Source: Siderastrea siderea (taxonomy: Eukaryota; Cnidaria; Anthozoa; Scleractinia; Rhizangiidae). Taken from it: DNA of 64,000 nt. Below the pieces are notes generated by a model. That model was given only the letters and a program-made list of their open reading frames with translations, was not told the origin of the DNA and searched no databases. Position numbers and translations under genes: made by a program. Every line of letters begins with the position of its first letter. The first letter of the stretch is position 1. Positions 31,561 through 64,000 of the stretch are shown here, piece by piece. The stretch spans positions 31,054,101 through 31,118,100 of the forward strand of contig OZ034969.1 in NCBI GenBank assembly GCA_964030785.1, given 5' to 3'.

Positions 31561-34500
31561 GGAGGTGTGGTCTGGGTGTTTAAACCCTCATACCCTCTTT
31601 ACGGCTAGAATGGATTAGACAGAGACTGGTTCTTATTTCAATATGCTGTACATTGGCAAACTGGTAAAAATTCAGCTTGTGCTGAGGTCTCTGTAAATTA
31701 ACGAATACATAAGGTTGTGTAACGATACCCTGTTTAAGACAAAAATTAATGAAATCGATACCCCATTTAAGACAAAACCCTCAGAAAACCATGCACTATC
31801 GGGCTGCACGTCCCTGTTAAAACCTTATAGGGGAGTGCCCCCCCCCCATCGTGGGCATCAGGGAGTGTAAGCTAGGGTAATTTCAAGCAAAGGGAAAATT
31901 AATGAGTCAGAAACTGCCTTACAAAAAAGGGAAAGGGCCTCAGTGGACAAAAAATAAAGGTAGTTTGTACCATTGCAAAGAACTCATCCGCTCTAGCATC
32001 AATGAAGAAGATAATTTACAAAAGGCAATGTGCTAGTCAATATATATTAATGTTTTAACAAAAAATAAAATGTGTGCATATCAAGCCCCTAACTCACTTT
32101 TGTTAGATTTTTCTGTAACCTAAATAGGAGACCTGCATTCATTCAAGTGCTCTTTTTTGGCACCAGATTTTGTTGTACGAAAGAAGCAAAGAATATACCT
32201 TAACTTCAAACTATTTGGTCATTGCTTTCAATAGCCCTTACATCACCTTTTTATGTGATTACATCACCTTTTTTTGGCTACTGCTAGAAGAATATCTGTT
32301 ATTAGTGATGAGAAGTGAAAACTGTGATCCAGTCAACAATCTGGACTTCCCCAGTTATATTAATTATTTTATCAATATCAGAGAAGCTTCCCTTGTGAGG
32401 AGAGCTTCGCAACCACCTCTCTATTGAAGTACAAAGCTCTTATCCCAATGCTTCACATTTTACTGCACAGAATTTCGTTACATGAGGAAACAAACATTTT
32501 CAAAGATAAGGAATGAAAGAAGAAAAAACATGCTTTAAAAAAATTCACACCAGTATATTACTTATGATGTTATAATTTACTTAGAGAAGAAAATTTAAAT
32601 GTTGCCTTATTAAGGTATTACAAAAGAGGATGAAGGGAGAGAGCAAATCCGTCATACATGGGCTTCTTCTGATGAAAATTATTTGAAATTTGGTTTTGGT
32701 TCTGTGTCATACTGCCTGATTATTTTAAGGACGGCACCTCATTGCTCAGTTAGAATGATGTCAAGTAATTTTAGATTGTTGACATGGGAAAAACAGTTAA
32801 AAATAACCTTCACAGCAAGGGTGCGAACTCATAATAAACTTCAAATAATTATCATGGGGCATCGGGATTCACTCTCTTACTTCATCCTCTCTTGGGTATT
32901 AATGCTAACCTGTAGGTGACTGTTGGGACAGTCAAGCCAACCAATCACACAAAGCAGTTAAAAGAAGGCTTGATTGCAAAGAAAAACATTAGGCTCCCTT
33001 GAGGAATGGAGTACTTCATTGACCAACAGATTTAGATGTCATACATTAACCATGTGACTCATGATTGCCCAACAACTGCAGTATGACTTCAGAGAGCTTG
33101 TTAGGATTAAATGAATACCCTAGTAAAAGCTACCAAGAGTACCAATGCGACTTCCAGTTTGTTTTAAGGTTAATTTCTCAATGGTTTGATCAAGTTCCAT
33201 TTAGTTTCAATTAAGGTCAATTAACCATTAGTCTGTTTAAGTTTGACTAACTAAACAGCAATCAAACTCCCACAAAAGTTCCTTGTTTAATTACATTCCA
33301 TTACCAAACTCAAGGGAACTCAATCCATGCAATAGTTTGATTAAGTCTGATAACCAAAACATTGAATTATCTAATCATGGAAGGACATGGTTTACTTGAG
33401 AAATAACTTATCATTACCAGTAAATAAATACTACAAGCTCTCTTCAGTTGGATTGATTTTAAATGGAAAACAACAAGATGTTGATATTTATGAAATAATA
33501 GGAGTCAGGTACATCAGAGTCCCTTTTCTCTTATTTTTATTTTTCTTTGATCAGAGAAAATGTGTTTGTCTGTTGCAAGACATGAAACAATAAATAATAT
33601 TATTACAAATGGAGCAACTGAGAAGTTATTCAATTAACCCAATAGAAACTAGTAGCAACAATTATTTCATTGGGTATCTCAGCATTATATTGGGAATATT
33701 CAATAAATTATTAACAATGTGTTTACCCAGTCCACATTAGGGTTACAAAGAACGTTCCCATCAACAGTAACTAGTTGAAATCATAAAACTGATGTAACTT
33801 GCCAAGATTGTGAACTATAAACCTCATTGATGATAAAGGAGAACTAAACATGTCAACAAAAAACGTTTTAGCCAAATAATACTATTAAACCGTGTTTCTG
33901 TAAAATCTTTTCATGAAGAATGAATTTACATCTCAAAACCCCACCAGTTAATTTATTCAAAACAATTAACTGTACTAATGGCTGTCTTCATTCGTATGCT
34001 GACAAGACGATAGAAATATGTAATTACATCCCTTACATATCCTGTCCTAAAAAAACCTGCTTGAAATAAAATGCATCTTGCTTGTTATGGTTCAGGTAAT
34101 AACGATAACTTGTAAGAGCTTGTTTTCTATCAATGCTTAATTTCTACTTTTGGCATTTAATTGAAATGAAATAATTTTGTTTTACTTTAGAATGTGGAAA
34201 AGACACAGTCAATAAAACCATGCAGGTGGCAAGAGAAATGTTTAGGACAGCTTCCCCATGTGGCTGTGAATTCAAAAGACAAATCAGTTCTGTCATTTTA
34301 ATACTCTAACAGCTTGCCAATTCACAATTCGAAGCAATTTGGCATGTTTATGCTCATTAGCTTAGTATTCAGGAGATTCCCTTATAACCTGGGAAGTAAT
34401 TTCCTATTTATTCAAGATGCAAGAAAAGCCAGGAAGCTATGTTGGCTGTCATTTCTCTCATACAATATAAAACACTCAAATGGTGCAAGATTGCAGATGG

Positions 34501-35102
34501 CCTATTTACACACTGAAGTTTTTACAGCCATAAAAGCTTCCCCATAAATTGCTTGAATCATTGTCAATTTTACCTATACAGCATTTTTTACACATCTATA
34601 ACGAGCACACCTGAAAATGGTGTGCTTCTAGAGGAACAACAACTTACAGATGGAGGAAAATGGATTTGAAAGCCTCTTTTGGTATTGACCTCATTCCCTA
34701 AAAAATCATTTAGGGGATAAATCAGTTACATGTAAAACTCCATGGCCTGTAATGGTAGTGAAGCAATTTGACACCAAATCTGCCTGTGCTTTAACAACTT
34801 CCCAGTAAATTGTCTACAATTCAGAATTTAAAACAGTTATGTTGAATCCCAAACAAAACTACCCCACTTGAGAGTGGTATTCTCTGTAGCTATAACACAA
34901 CACTGATGTAAAAATAATTTTTCAACGTGGGCAAAAACGAAAAAACAAAAAACAAAAAAAAAAGGATAAGAAAGACAAGAAATGAAAATTGGCGAATGAG
35001 CACAATATCTTTTTTGTCAATTCTCAGCCATAGATTAGACTGGATTGCATAAATCTACCCGTACAAGTTACCCTAAACGTATTTTTTTCTTACCCCTCTT
35101 AG
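31561..35102. other. Intergenic region between the PX gene and the UBE2Q-type gene
   Basis: It holds a decayed repeat at about 31690-31860 (GGGAGTGCCCCCC junction like that at 7289) and AATAAA words near 31953 and 32065 that could end the PX transcript. From about 32100 on it is AT-rich, mostly unique-looking and without inverted-repeat elements. A possible terminal exon at 34191-34309 is discussed under findings. Frames at 32170-32427 and 32613-32919 are open but unrecognised. Confidence 0.4.
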
Positions 35103-35849
35103 TTATCCTTCAGACTTAGGTGGTGTTACCCAACCATATTTTTCATGAGTCTTAACTAATCTTTTATAAGCTGACTCGGCCTCTTTCTTAGAAAAAGCCT
35201 TTTTAGTGGATCTGTCGATTCGTCCTTGGCCCTTCACGACGGCCGCTGAAAATTGTAACACAATAGCTTCGACTGTGTAAGCACTGCTCCAACCTTTGGG
35301 GGTCAAAAGTTCCATGCAGATTGCTCCGCCATCAAGAACAAATCCCCCTTCAATTCGCGGCGCTGAGACTCTCATAAAAGGAGGCGAGAATGGAAAGTTC
35401 TCGGGAAACGTAATATTCAATAGAATAAACTTGGTTCCGGTTTCTACCATGTCTCTATAAAGTAAACTATCTGTGTCGATTTTATATAACTTTACGTTCC
35501 ATTCGAATAAGTTATCTTCCACGAGTTCTGCTGAAAATAATTTGTTGTCACAACGCATGGTGACATCATGAAACTCCTTCATAAGCCGTTTTGATCGGAC
35601 TCTCTGAGCGTGAGATGATGACATCTCGCTGACTTCGTTGGCTTTCAAGCCATTGCTCCCTTGAGATTTAGCCGGATTTGAGTTATTCAGGTGTCTGGTT
35701 TCAACATTGTCTTGACTTTTATTACTGAAATCGTCATCTTTCCTTTCGTTCTTGTGATCGGGGTCCCCCTTTGCCTTACATCCATTCTTGTCGGTCCCAT
35801 CTCCATTCCGTGATTCCCGTCTGACCAGCTTTCTAAAAACGGACGCCAT
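35103..35849 (-). CDS. UBE2QL1: Ubiquitin-conjugating enzyme E2, UBE2Q family (UBE2QL1-like)
   Basis: A single uninterrupted frame of 248 codons from ATG 35849-35847 to TAA. Residues 1-80 are charged and disordered. From about 82 the UBC fold starts with AQRVRSKRLMKEFHDV and continues through FPENFPFSPPFMRV to the active-site block GGAICMELLTPKGWSSAY. Cys 178 is the thioester-forming residue. It ends KTHEKYGWVTPPKSEG. This block and the QRVRSKRLMKE opening are diagnostic of UBE2Q1/Q2/QL1. The protein is longer than human UBE2QL1 (161 residues) but lacks the long RWD-like N-terminal domain of UBE2Q1/Q2, so QL1-like is the best name. No intron interrupts it, which may reflect retroposition or simply short gene structure. 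Head-to-head with TONSL. Confidence 0.88.
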   Translation of the reverse strand: MASVFRKLVRRESRNGDGTDKNGCKAKGDPDHKNERKDDDFSNKSQDNVETRHLNNSNPAKSQGSNGLKANEVSEMSSSHAQRVRSKRLMKEFHDVTMRCDNKLFSAELVEDNLFEWNVKLYKIDTDSLLYRDMVETGTKFILLNITFPENFPFSPPFMRVSAPRIEGGFVLDGGAICMELLTPKGWSSAYTVEAIVLQFSAAVVKGQGRIDRSTKKAFSKKEAESAYKRLVKTHEKYGWVTPPKSEG

Positions 35850-36515
35850 TTTGAATGACAGTATCTAAAATGGTATGAGCGATAAATAGCTCCTTAGCGA
35901 TCCCACTTTTAAGCGCGTTCGGCAAAACAGGCTTTGAATGTGAAACAGTAGTCCTTGGCTCCACGTCACCCTCGAACTAAATTCTAATTGATTCCTGTTG
36001 TGACATTTAAATAAACGCAGAAGCAAAGACACCCATACAACTTTCTTTCTCTTCTTCGACCGTCAACAATAAAATCCTCGCTAAAGAAGGGCTAGGAATT
36101 GTGGGATTTATTGATGCGCCCACGCAAAACCAGCGGTTTTGTTGCTGAACAGGAATCCAAACGGTCATCCAAACGAGGCTATCTGCGACCGAGACGGACT
36201 TGTAGGTCTGGGAACGAAATTGTACCGCCAAGAACCCGCCATTTTCGAAGCACTTTCACCCACAAGGCATTTTATAATCGGTTTTTTACCCTTTTCGGTA
36301 AATTAAAATCAGGAATAGAACACCAGAACCTACGACTTGATAGTATTTTGAAAAAGTGGAGGACAAGTTTTTTTAGAAGGAAACGCGTATGGCAATCTTG
36401 GCGTTGCTTATAAAATTTAATAAGTTTACTTTTAAAAAGTAGATTATCATCTATCCTCCACGTTCCAGTAAGATGAAAACTGTATAAGGTTGTTGAATTC
36501 TGCTTATTTTCGCAA
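35850..36515. promoter_or_regulatory. Bidirectional promoter region of the UBE2Q-type gene and TONSL
   Basis: 666 bases lie between the two divergent start codons. No TATA box was found. GC-richer patches (TTTAAGCGCGTTCGGC near 35910, AACCCGCCATTTTCG near 36235) are candidate E2F/YY1-like sites, which would suit a replication gene such as TONSL. Small open frames here have no resemblance to known proteins. Confidence 0.5.
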
Positions 36516-59172
<22,657 letters not shown>

Positions 59173-59708
59173 GTAAGCAAGTACACAGGAATCGATATTC
59201 GTATAATTTGCCTCTAACTAATTGCCACCCGGTGAAATGAAAAGGAACATAACCTCACGAAGGTCCTGCTCACTGGCTTTTGCTTAAGGGGGAGTCCCTT
59301 AGCTACAGATCTGGCATTGTTGCTAAGGGATTATTGTGGATAGTATTCTCTTAAATGCTGTTTTGCAGCGTTTTGTGCCGCTGGATTGGTGAAATGTATG
59401 AGAATGAACATCTGAATGTTAAAAATCGACATTGCGCGTGCGTAGCTAGTGCCAGTCCAGCCACGCAGTAAAAAGAAAAATCCCTAAAACTCGGAGGAAA
59501 GGAGGTAGAGTTCCGAATTTTTTTCACGAATCGGGGATAATTGACCCTTCTTTATAATCTGACGTAAGCAATTACTGTTATTACAAAGAATAGAAAACCT
59601 ATAGCACAAAATTTTTAAATATACGTACTTATGAAGTCATAATTTCCATAATAATGCGAATTTCAAGAAATCGATACGTCACGTTTTGCATCTTGATAGT
59701 CGTTAAAT
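59173..59708. other. Presumed TONSL intron 17
   Basis: Begins with a GTAAGC donor. No exon or repeat recognised before the transposon at 59709. Confidence 0.4.
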
Positions 59709-62094
59709 TTCCCTGCTAGCAGAGTCCCCTTTTCCTTTGTATTCGCTGAGCTGACGGACGGGACGAAAAGGGACCTCTGCCATGGGTCGAAATGAACTGT
59801 GTTGAGCATGTGCCACGGTTACTTAGCGACCGAAACGTCACGTGATGCTTTTACCACGTGATCAGCTGACGACTCCCACCTTTCTCAACTAGCGCGCCAA
59901 AAAACACCTGCACAGTTTTGTTGTCATGAATGGCGAGTTCACCAAAACCCTAAAAAAAGCAGACAGTTCGTCTAGAGATAGTTGTTGTCTAATCTGCGGT
60001 ATTAATTTCAAGTTATCTGGACAAGGAAGCTTTTTTATCATGACCACAACTCCAGGAATCAAAGAGAATTTAACCCATTGAAGGCTGCGTGTTTTGTGAT
60101 CGCTTCACTAAGTTAGCAGTTGGTAATAAACAACCCATGTGCAGCACGAAAGGACAATTTATAGGTTCGAAAAAACAACACTCACTTGATCTAGAATAGT
60201 TAAAATTTCTTACTTTTAAATAAAATACACCAGTTGTCAATTAAGAATTAGCCAAAAATACAATCTCAAAGTCAAAATTTTGAAAATTTCCGCAAAAGAT
60301 TTCTCATGTTGTCTCGCGCGTGAAATCAAACCACAACAGAGCATTTGTCTGTTTAGGTCAGATTACTACTTTTCGAAATTTTATGAATGAAGGTACACAG
60401 CAGAAGAGACAGTAAGCTTTTCTAAATAATACATTTGTTAAAACCAAACGCGTTCAATTCTTTCTTCGAGGAAGCTACGTGCAAGCGATTTCGCTCGATG
60501 TGCAAGTTATTTTGAAGAGCATTTGGTGATGCGAACTGTGTACGTTTTTCAAAACTTTTACGAAAACTGTAAGGAATGTGAAGAATCCCTCAATTAAAAA
60601 AGCGATTGCGATACAAATTTACAATCAAATGTGTAATTTACTCTACCGTAGACTCGTAGAAGTGCTGGAGCATTTCACAGAAAGTCCGCAGCTCGCAAAA
60701 TCTTTGGAGGTGGAAGGTTGTCCTTCGCCTGGACAGATGTTTTCTTCGCTCTAAATTCCATTCCTTATCTTGTCGAGTGTTTCTTAGAGCTTCTTCTTCC
60801 GATTGCTTATCTTTCCGTCGTCCATGTTAACAAAAACGAGAGAAAGTAAAACGGTTGTAACTCTTCACGAGTTTAGTTCTCTTTCCAGGACGGCATGTTA
60901 CTATGCGGGCTCACTAATTGACAGCGGAATAACTGTAAAGGAATGCGCGAGATACACTGGGCTCAAGTCACGGTCAGCAAACAATACAGGGAGCATGCGT
61001 TTCGGAAACCGCCGTCCACGACCATGGCATTCTCGTTCCCAGAGCCTACGATCTGTCCTGTCAGCGGTGGGATCGTAGGGCTCTGGTATCAACCATTACC
61101 GGATGTCGTGAATTTCACGACATCCGGTAGCGCATGTCTAATTCGTTAAGGTGCTATTGCGCCTGCTCCGTTCTCGTCCGTGGAGCTCTGGGCATGACAA
61201 AAAGAAATTTGAAGTCGTGGTGCTTTATGGATCGACTAAAAGCTGTTCGGGACCCTCTTAATCTCCTGCAATTAGCGGAAAACCTGGAACTTTAAAAGGA
61301 ACAAACTTAAGAAGCTGCCTTTCGTGCGGTAGTTGTTCAGAAGAACGATTGTCCCTGCATTTTGCTCACGGGTTTTGGATTTGTATCTTGCCTGATTAAA
61401 GGTATAATTATTATTGCATTTGCGTTATATTGAATTGTACAGTTATTTTATTACATTCGTCTGGTTTCTGTTGTATGAGAATGTCCACTGTGTACTTATT
61501 GTTTCGCCACCCCTAAACGCTCTACTGTATTACGTTTTACCCCACGAAAATTTCCAGAAGCATTTGGCGCCCAAGTTTTTAAACCTCGACATCAAGAGGT
61601 CATTACAAAAGTTGATGAGACGGTTACATGTAAGTTTATTTATGGACAAGCTGTAGTTTTGTAGAAAATGCTGTAGCGAGGAAAGAATCGCTGGCATTTA
61701 GTGACAATCTCAACACTTTGAATTCAAAATTTGGTCGCTTAATCTGCCCTAAGCCGCATTCTTTGCGTGGAAATTGATCAAGTCAGTATATTAATTAATG
61801 CCCTGATATCTGATTAATTCAATCGGAAATAAAACGTTATGCGTAGAAGCCAAAAAATGTTTACGTTATTGCGCACACAGTTTGAATCGGCCAATCAAAA
61901 AAAAAAAATTTTTGGCCGTTACCAGAGCTACAAGAGACGTAAATTTAAAAAAAGCCGCGTAGCTCTGGGGACGAGAATGCGACCATGGACGGCGGTTGAA
62001 TCAAAGAGAGTTTCGACCCATGGTAGAGGTCCCTTTTCGTCCCGTCCGTCAGCTCAGCGAATACAAAGGAAAAGGGGCCTCTGCTAGCAGGGAA
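59709..62094. mobile_element. Mutator-like DNA transposon with perfect 9-bp duplication
   Basis: TCGTTAAAT stands at both borders (59700-59708 and 62095-62103). The ends TTCCCTGCTAGCAGAG and CTCTGCTAGCAGGGAA are inverted repeats that continue for about 85 bases (TTGTATTCGCTGAGCTGACG, CATGGGTCGAAA). Nine-base duplication with long inverted ends indicates a MULE-type element. The interior is relatively GC-rich at 59810-59920 (CACGTGATC, TTGGCGCGC) and holds only short frames, including one of 51 codons listed separately, so it is non-autonomous or has an intron-split gene. Confidence 0.75.
59926..60081 (+). CDS. Small Cys-containing ORF inside the Mutator-like element
   Basis: ATG to TGA, 51 residues, downstream of a CpG-rich stretch with a TTGGCGCGC-like word. 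The segment SSSRDSCCLICGINFK carries a C-x2-C half zinc finger in a Cys-rich setting, and GIKENL follows. It could be the first exon of an intron-split element gene or a captured host fragment. No family recognised. Confidence 0.35.
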   Translation: MNGEFTKTLKKADSSSRDSCCLICGINFKLSGQGSFFIMTTTPGIKENLTH

Positions 62095-62494
62095 TCGTTA
62101 AATATTCGCACTGTTTTGAATAACCAAAACTGTATGCCGTTTGAGTTGTAGGCTTTTTTCTGCTTCGGTCACGTGACCTGCCAAATATGGTTGTGACTCA
62201 AAAATCTTGAACAACTTTCCCACAGAACAAATGTGTCCAAGCAACGTACCTGTAGAAGTGAGGATTTCTAAGATGTGATGATAACGAACTTCCCATAGCA
62301 ACAATATGGTAGTTAAGAGTCTCCCTCCTTAATTAACTGGTCACAGATTAGGATTTACCCAGAGACTTAAAACCATCTTGTACAGCATAATAAAAAGGAC
62401 CACAACTATGTACTGCTCAATATCTTTTATTTGAATAATCACGATGTAGGATTAAAAATGTCCAAAGAATCAAACGTTACAACTGCTATTACAC

Positions 62495-64000
62495 GAAACT
62501 GGAAATATCTGAAACAGACTGAAATTGCAGGGAAGAAAATGAAAAAAGTATTCAGAAAGAAGCTACTGATTATGGAGAAATATTTGCAAAAATAAAGCAG
62601 AATTTACTGGGAAATATTTCAGAAACAAGGTTCTCAAGGTATTGAAAACTATGCACTAATATCAGGACGAAAGCGTTGGAAAATAGTTGAAAAGTAAGCT
62701 CTTACTTCTATCCTACGTTACGAGAGACATTTGCAGCAACAACTTACTTACCAGATATTGGGAAAACATTTGAGGAAATAAGGTACCAAGTATTGAAAAC
62801 CATTTACAAATATAAGGAAGAAATCACTGGCAAATAGACGAGGAACAAGCAACATTATTGAACATATATCAATATAATAACCCAGTATTTACTGGAAGTG
62901 TTTAAAGAAATAAGGAACTAAGTATTGAAAAATTTAATTTACAAAAATAAGGATGAAATTGTTGGAAAATATTATCAAACAACTTCTAATTATCAAAAAA
63001 TACGGTAGTATTTATTGCAAAAATATTCGAGGAAATAAGATACTAGGTATGGAAACTATTTGCAAATATATGGAAGGAGGTGTTGCAAAGTAATCGAGAA
63101 ATAAGCCACAACATTGAAACTATATACAAAATACATATCCGAGTATTTACTGCAAAATATGTGGTGACAAAGAACTAATTATTGAAAACTATTATGTAAA
63201 TATAAGAAAGAAATTTTGGAAAATATTTCACAGAATGAGTTACATTGTTGAAAATATGTAAATAACCTGGTATTTAGTTTCCGGGAAAAATATTTGAAGA
63301 AACAAGGAACTGAGTATTGAAAACTGTTTGCAAATGTAAGGATGAAAATGCTGGGAAAGTATTAACTAATAAGCTACTAATTATCGAGAAATATTTGCAA
63401 AAATAACGGTATTTATTGCGAACATATTCGAAGAAATAAGATACTAGGTATTGAAAACTATTTGCAAATATAAGGAAGAAATTATTGGCAAATATTCGAC
63501 AAATTAGCCACATAATTGAAAATATATAGATAAAAATAACAGAGTTTTACTGGAAAATATGTGATGAAACAAAGAACTAATTGTTGAAAACTATTTGGAA
63601 ATATAAGGAAGAAATTATTGGAAAATATTTGAGAAATAAGCTACATTATTGAAAATGTATCAATAAGACAACTTACCTGGATTTACTGGAGAAAATCGTT
63701 GAAGAAACAAGGAACTAGTTATTGAAAGCTGTTTGCAATTATAAGGGTGAAAATGTAGGGAAGTTATTAGCACATAAGATGCTAATTAGCGAGAAATATT
63801 TGCAAAAATAACTTTATTGGGAAATATTCTAGGAAATATGGTATTGAAAACTAGTTGCAAATGTAAGGAAGAAATTGCTGGCAAATATTCAAGAAATAAG
63901 CCCCATCATCGAAAAACCACAAATAAAATAACCCAGTATTTACTACAAAATAATTGAGGAAACAAACAGCAAATAATTGAAACCCATCTGCAAATATAAG
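62495..64000. repeat. Degenerate AT-rich satellite, about 130-bp unit, running off the right edge
   Basis: The word TATTGAAAACTATTTGCAAA with TATAAGGAAG is seen in decayed form at about 62791, 62925, 63048, 63181, 63317, 63450, 63573, 63720, 63843 and 63977. Steps are therefore about 134, 123, 133, 136, 133, 123, 147, 123 and 134. The AGAAATAAG, GAAATATTTG and GGTATTTA(T/C)TG words occur between them. There is no coding potential on either strand. Confidence 0.8.

Noticed and set aside
32613..32919. Open frame of about 100 codons beginning ITKEDEGREQ
   Set aside because: It looked coding-like at first, but there is no recognisable family, no clear start and no splice partner.
60803..61149. 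Frames in the Mutator-like element interior (91 and 68 codons plus an antisense one)
   Set aside because: No domain, overlapping on both strands, and no plausible splice links were found.

Overview
The window is animal nuclear DNA, AT-rich, with intron-split genes (GT-AG introns) and a heavy load of transposable elements. The gene content (OSGEP, a PPP1R16-type myosin-phosphatase targeting subunit, a phagocyte-oxidase-type PX protein, a UBE2Q-type E2, and full-architecture TONSL) together with DIRS-type, Mag-like Ty3/Gypsy, hAT-like and TTAA-targeting elements fits a non-bilaterian or early metazoan, most likely a cnidarian such as a coral or anemone. I infer this from style and content and cannot name a species.

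Layout: (1) 1-4340, minus strand, a DIRS-superfamily tyrosine-recombinase retrotransposon (gag, RT/RNase H, recombinase) cut by the left edge. (2) 5414-11352, plus strand, the last five coding exons of OSGEP, the tRNA t6A-forming KEOPS ATPase; its 5' exons lie left of the window, so the DIRS element appears to sit antisense in an OSGEP intron. (3) 11353-16845, a tail-to-tail intergenic region filled with small DNA transposons. (4) 16846-29165, minus strand, a complete ten-exon PPP1R16A/B-like gene (781 codons) ending in a CaaX box. (5) 30122-31560, plus strand, a two-exon PX-domain gene resembling NOXO1/p47phox but without a visible SH3 domain, head-to-head with (4). (6) 35103-35849, minus strand, an intronless UBE2Q-family E2. 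(7) 36516 to beyond 59172, plus strand, TONSL, head-to-head with (6); seventeen phase-consistent exons give 1177 codons covering TPR, acidic, ankyrin, ubiquitin-like and the first leucine-rich repeat. (8) 59709-62094, a 2.4-kb terminal-inverted-repeat element with 9-bp target duplication, and from about 62.5 kb to the right edge a degenerate AT-rich satellite of about 130 bp period. The remaining LRR exons of TONSL must lie past the right edge.

The host genes are housekeeping and signalling genes with no obvious joint pathway: tRNA modification, phosphatase targeting, oxidase or membrane regulation, ubiquitin conjugation and replication-coupled repair. What stands out is the transposon landscape. 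Eight separate elements have termini abutting TTAA (one with an imperfect right copy), two have 9-bp duplications typical of Mutator-like elements, several show 8-bp (hAT-like) duplications, and a nearly unmutated Ty3/Gypsy element (LTRs differ at one position of 164) lies antisense in TONSL intron 9 inside an older small element. All exon boundaries were derived by hand from reading frame, splice signals and remembered family sequences; no alignment or search was run.
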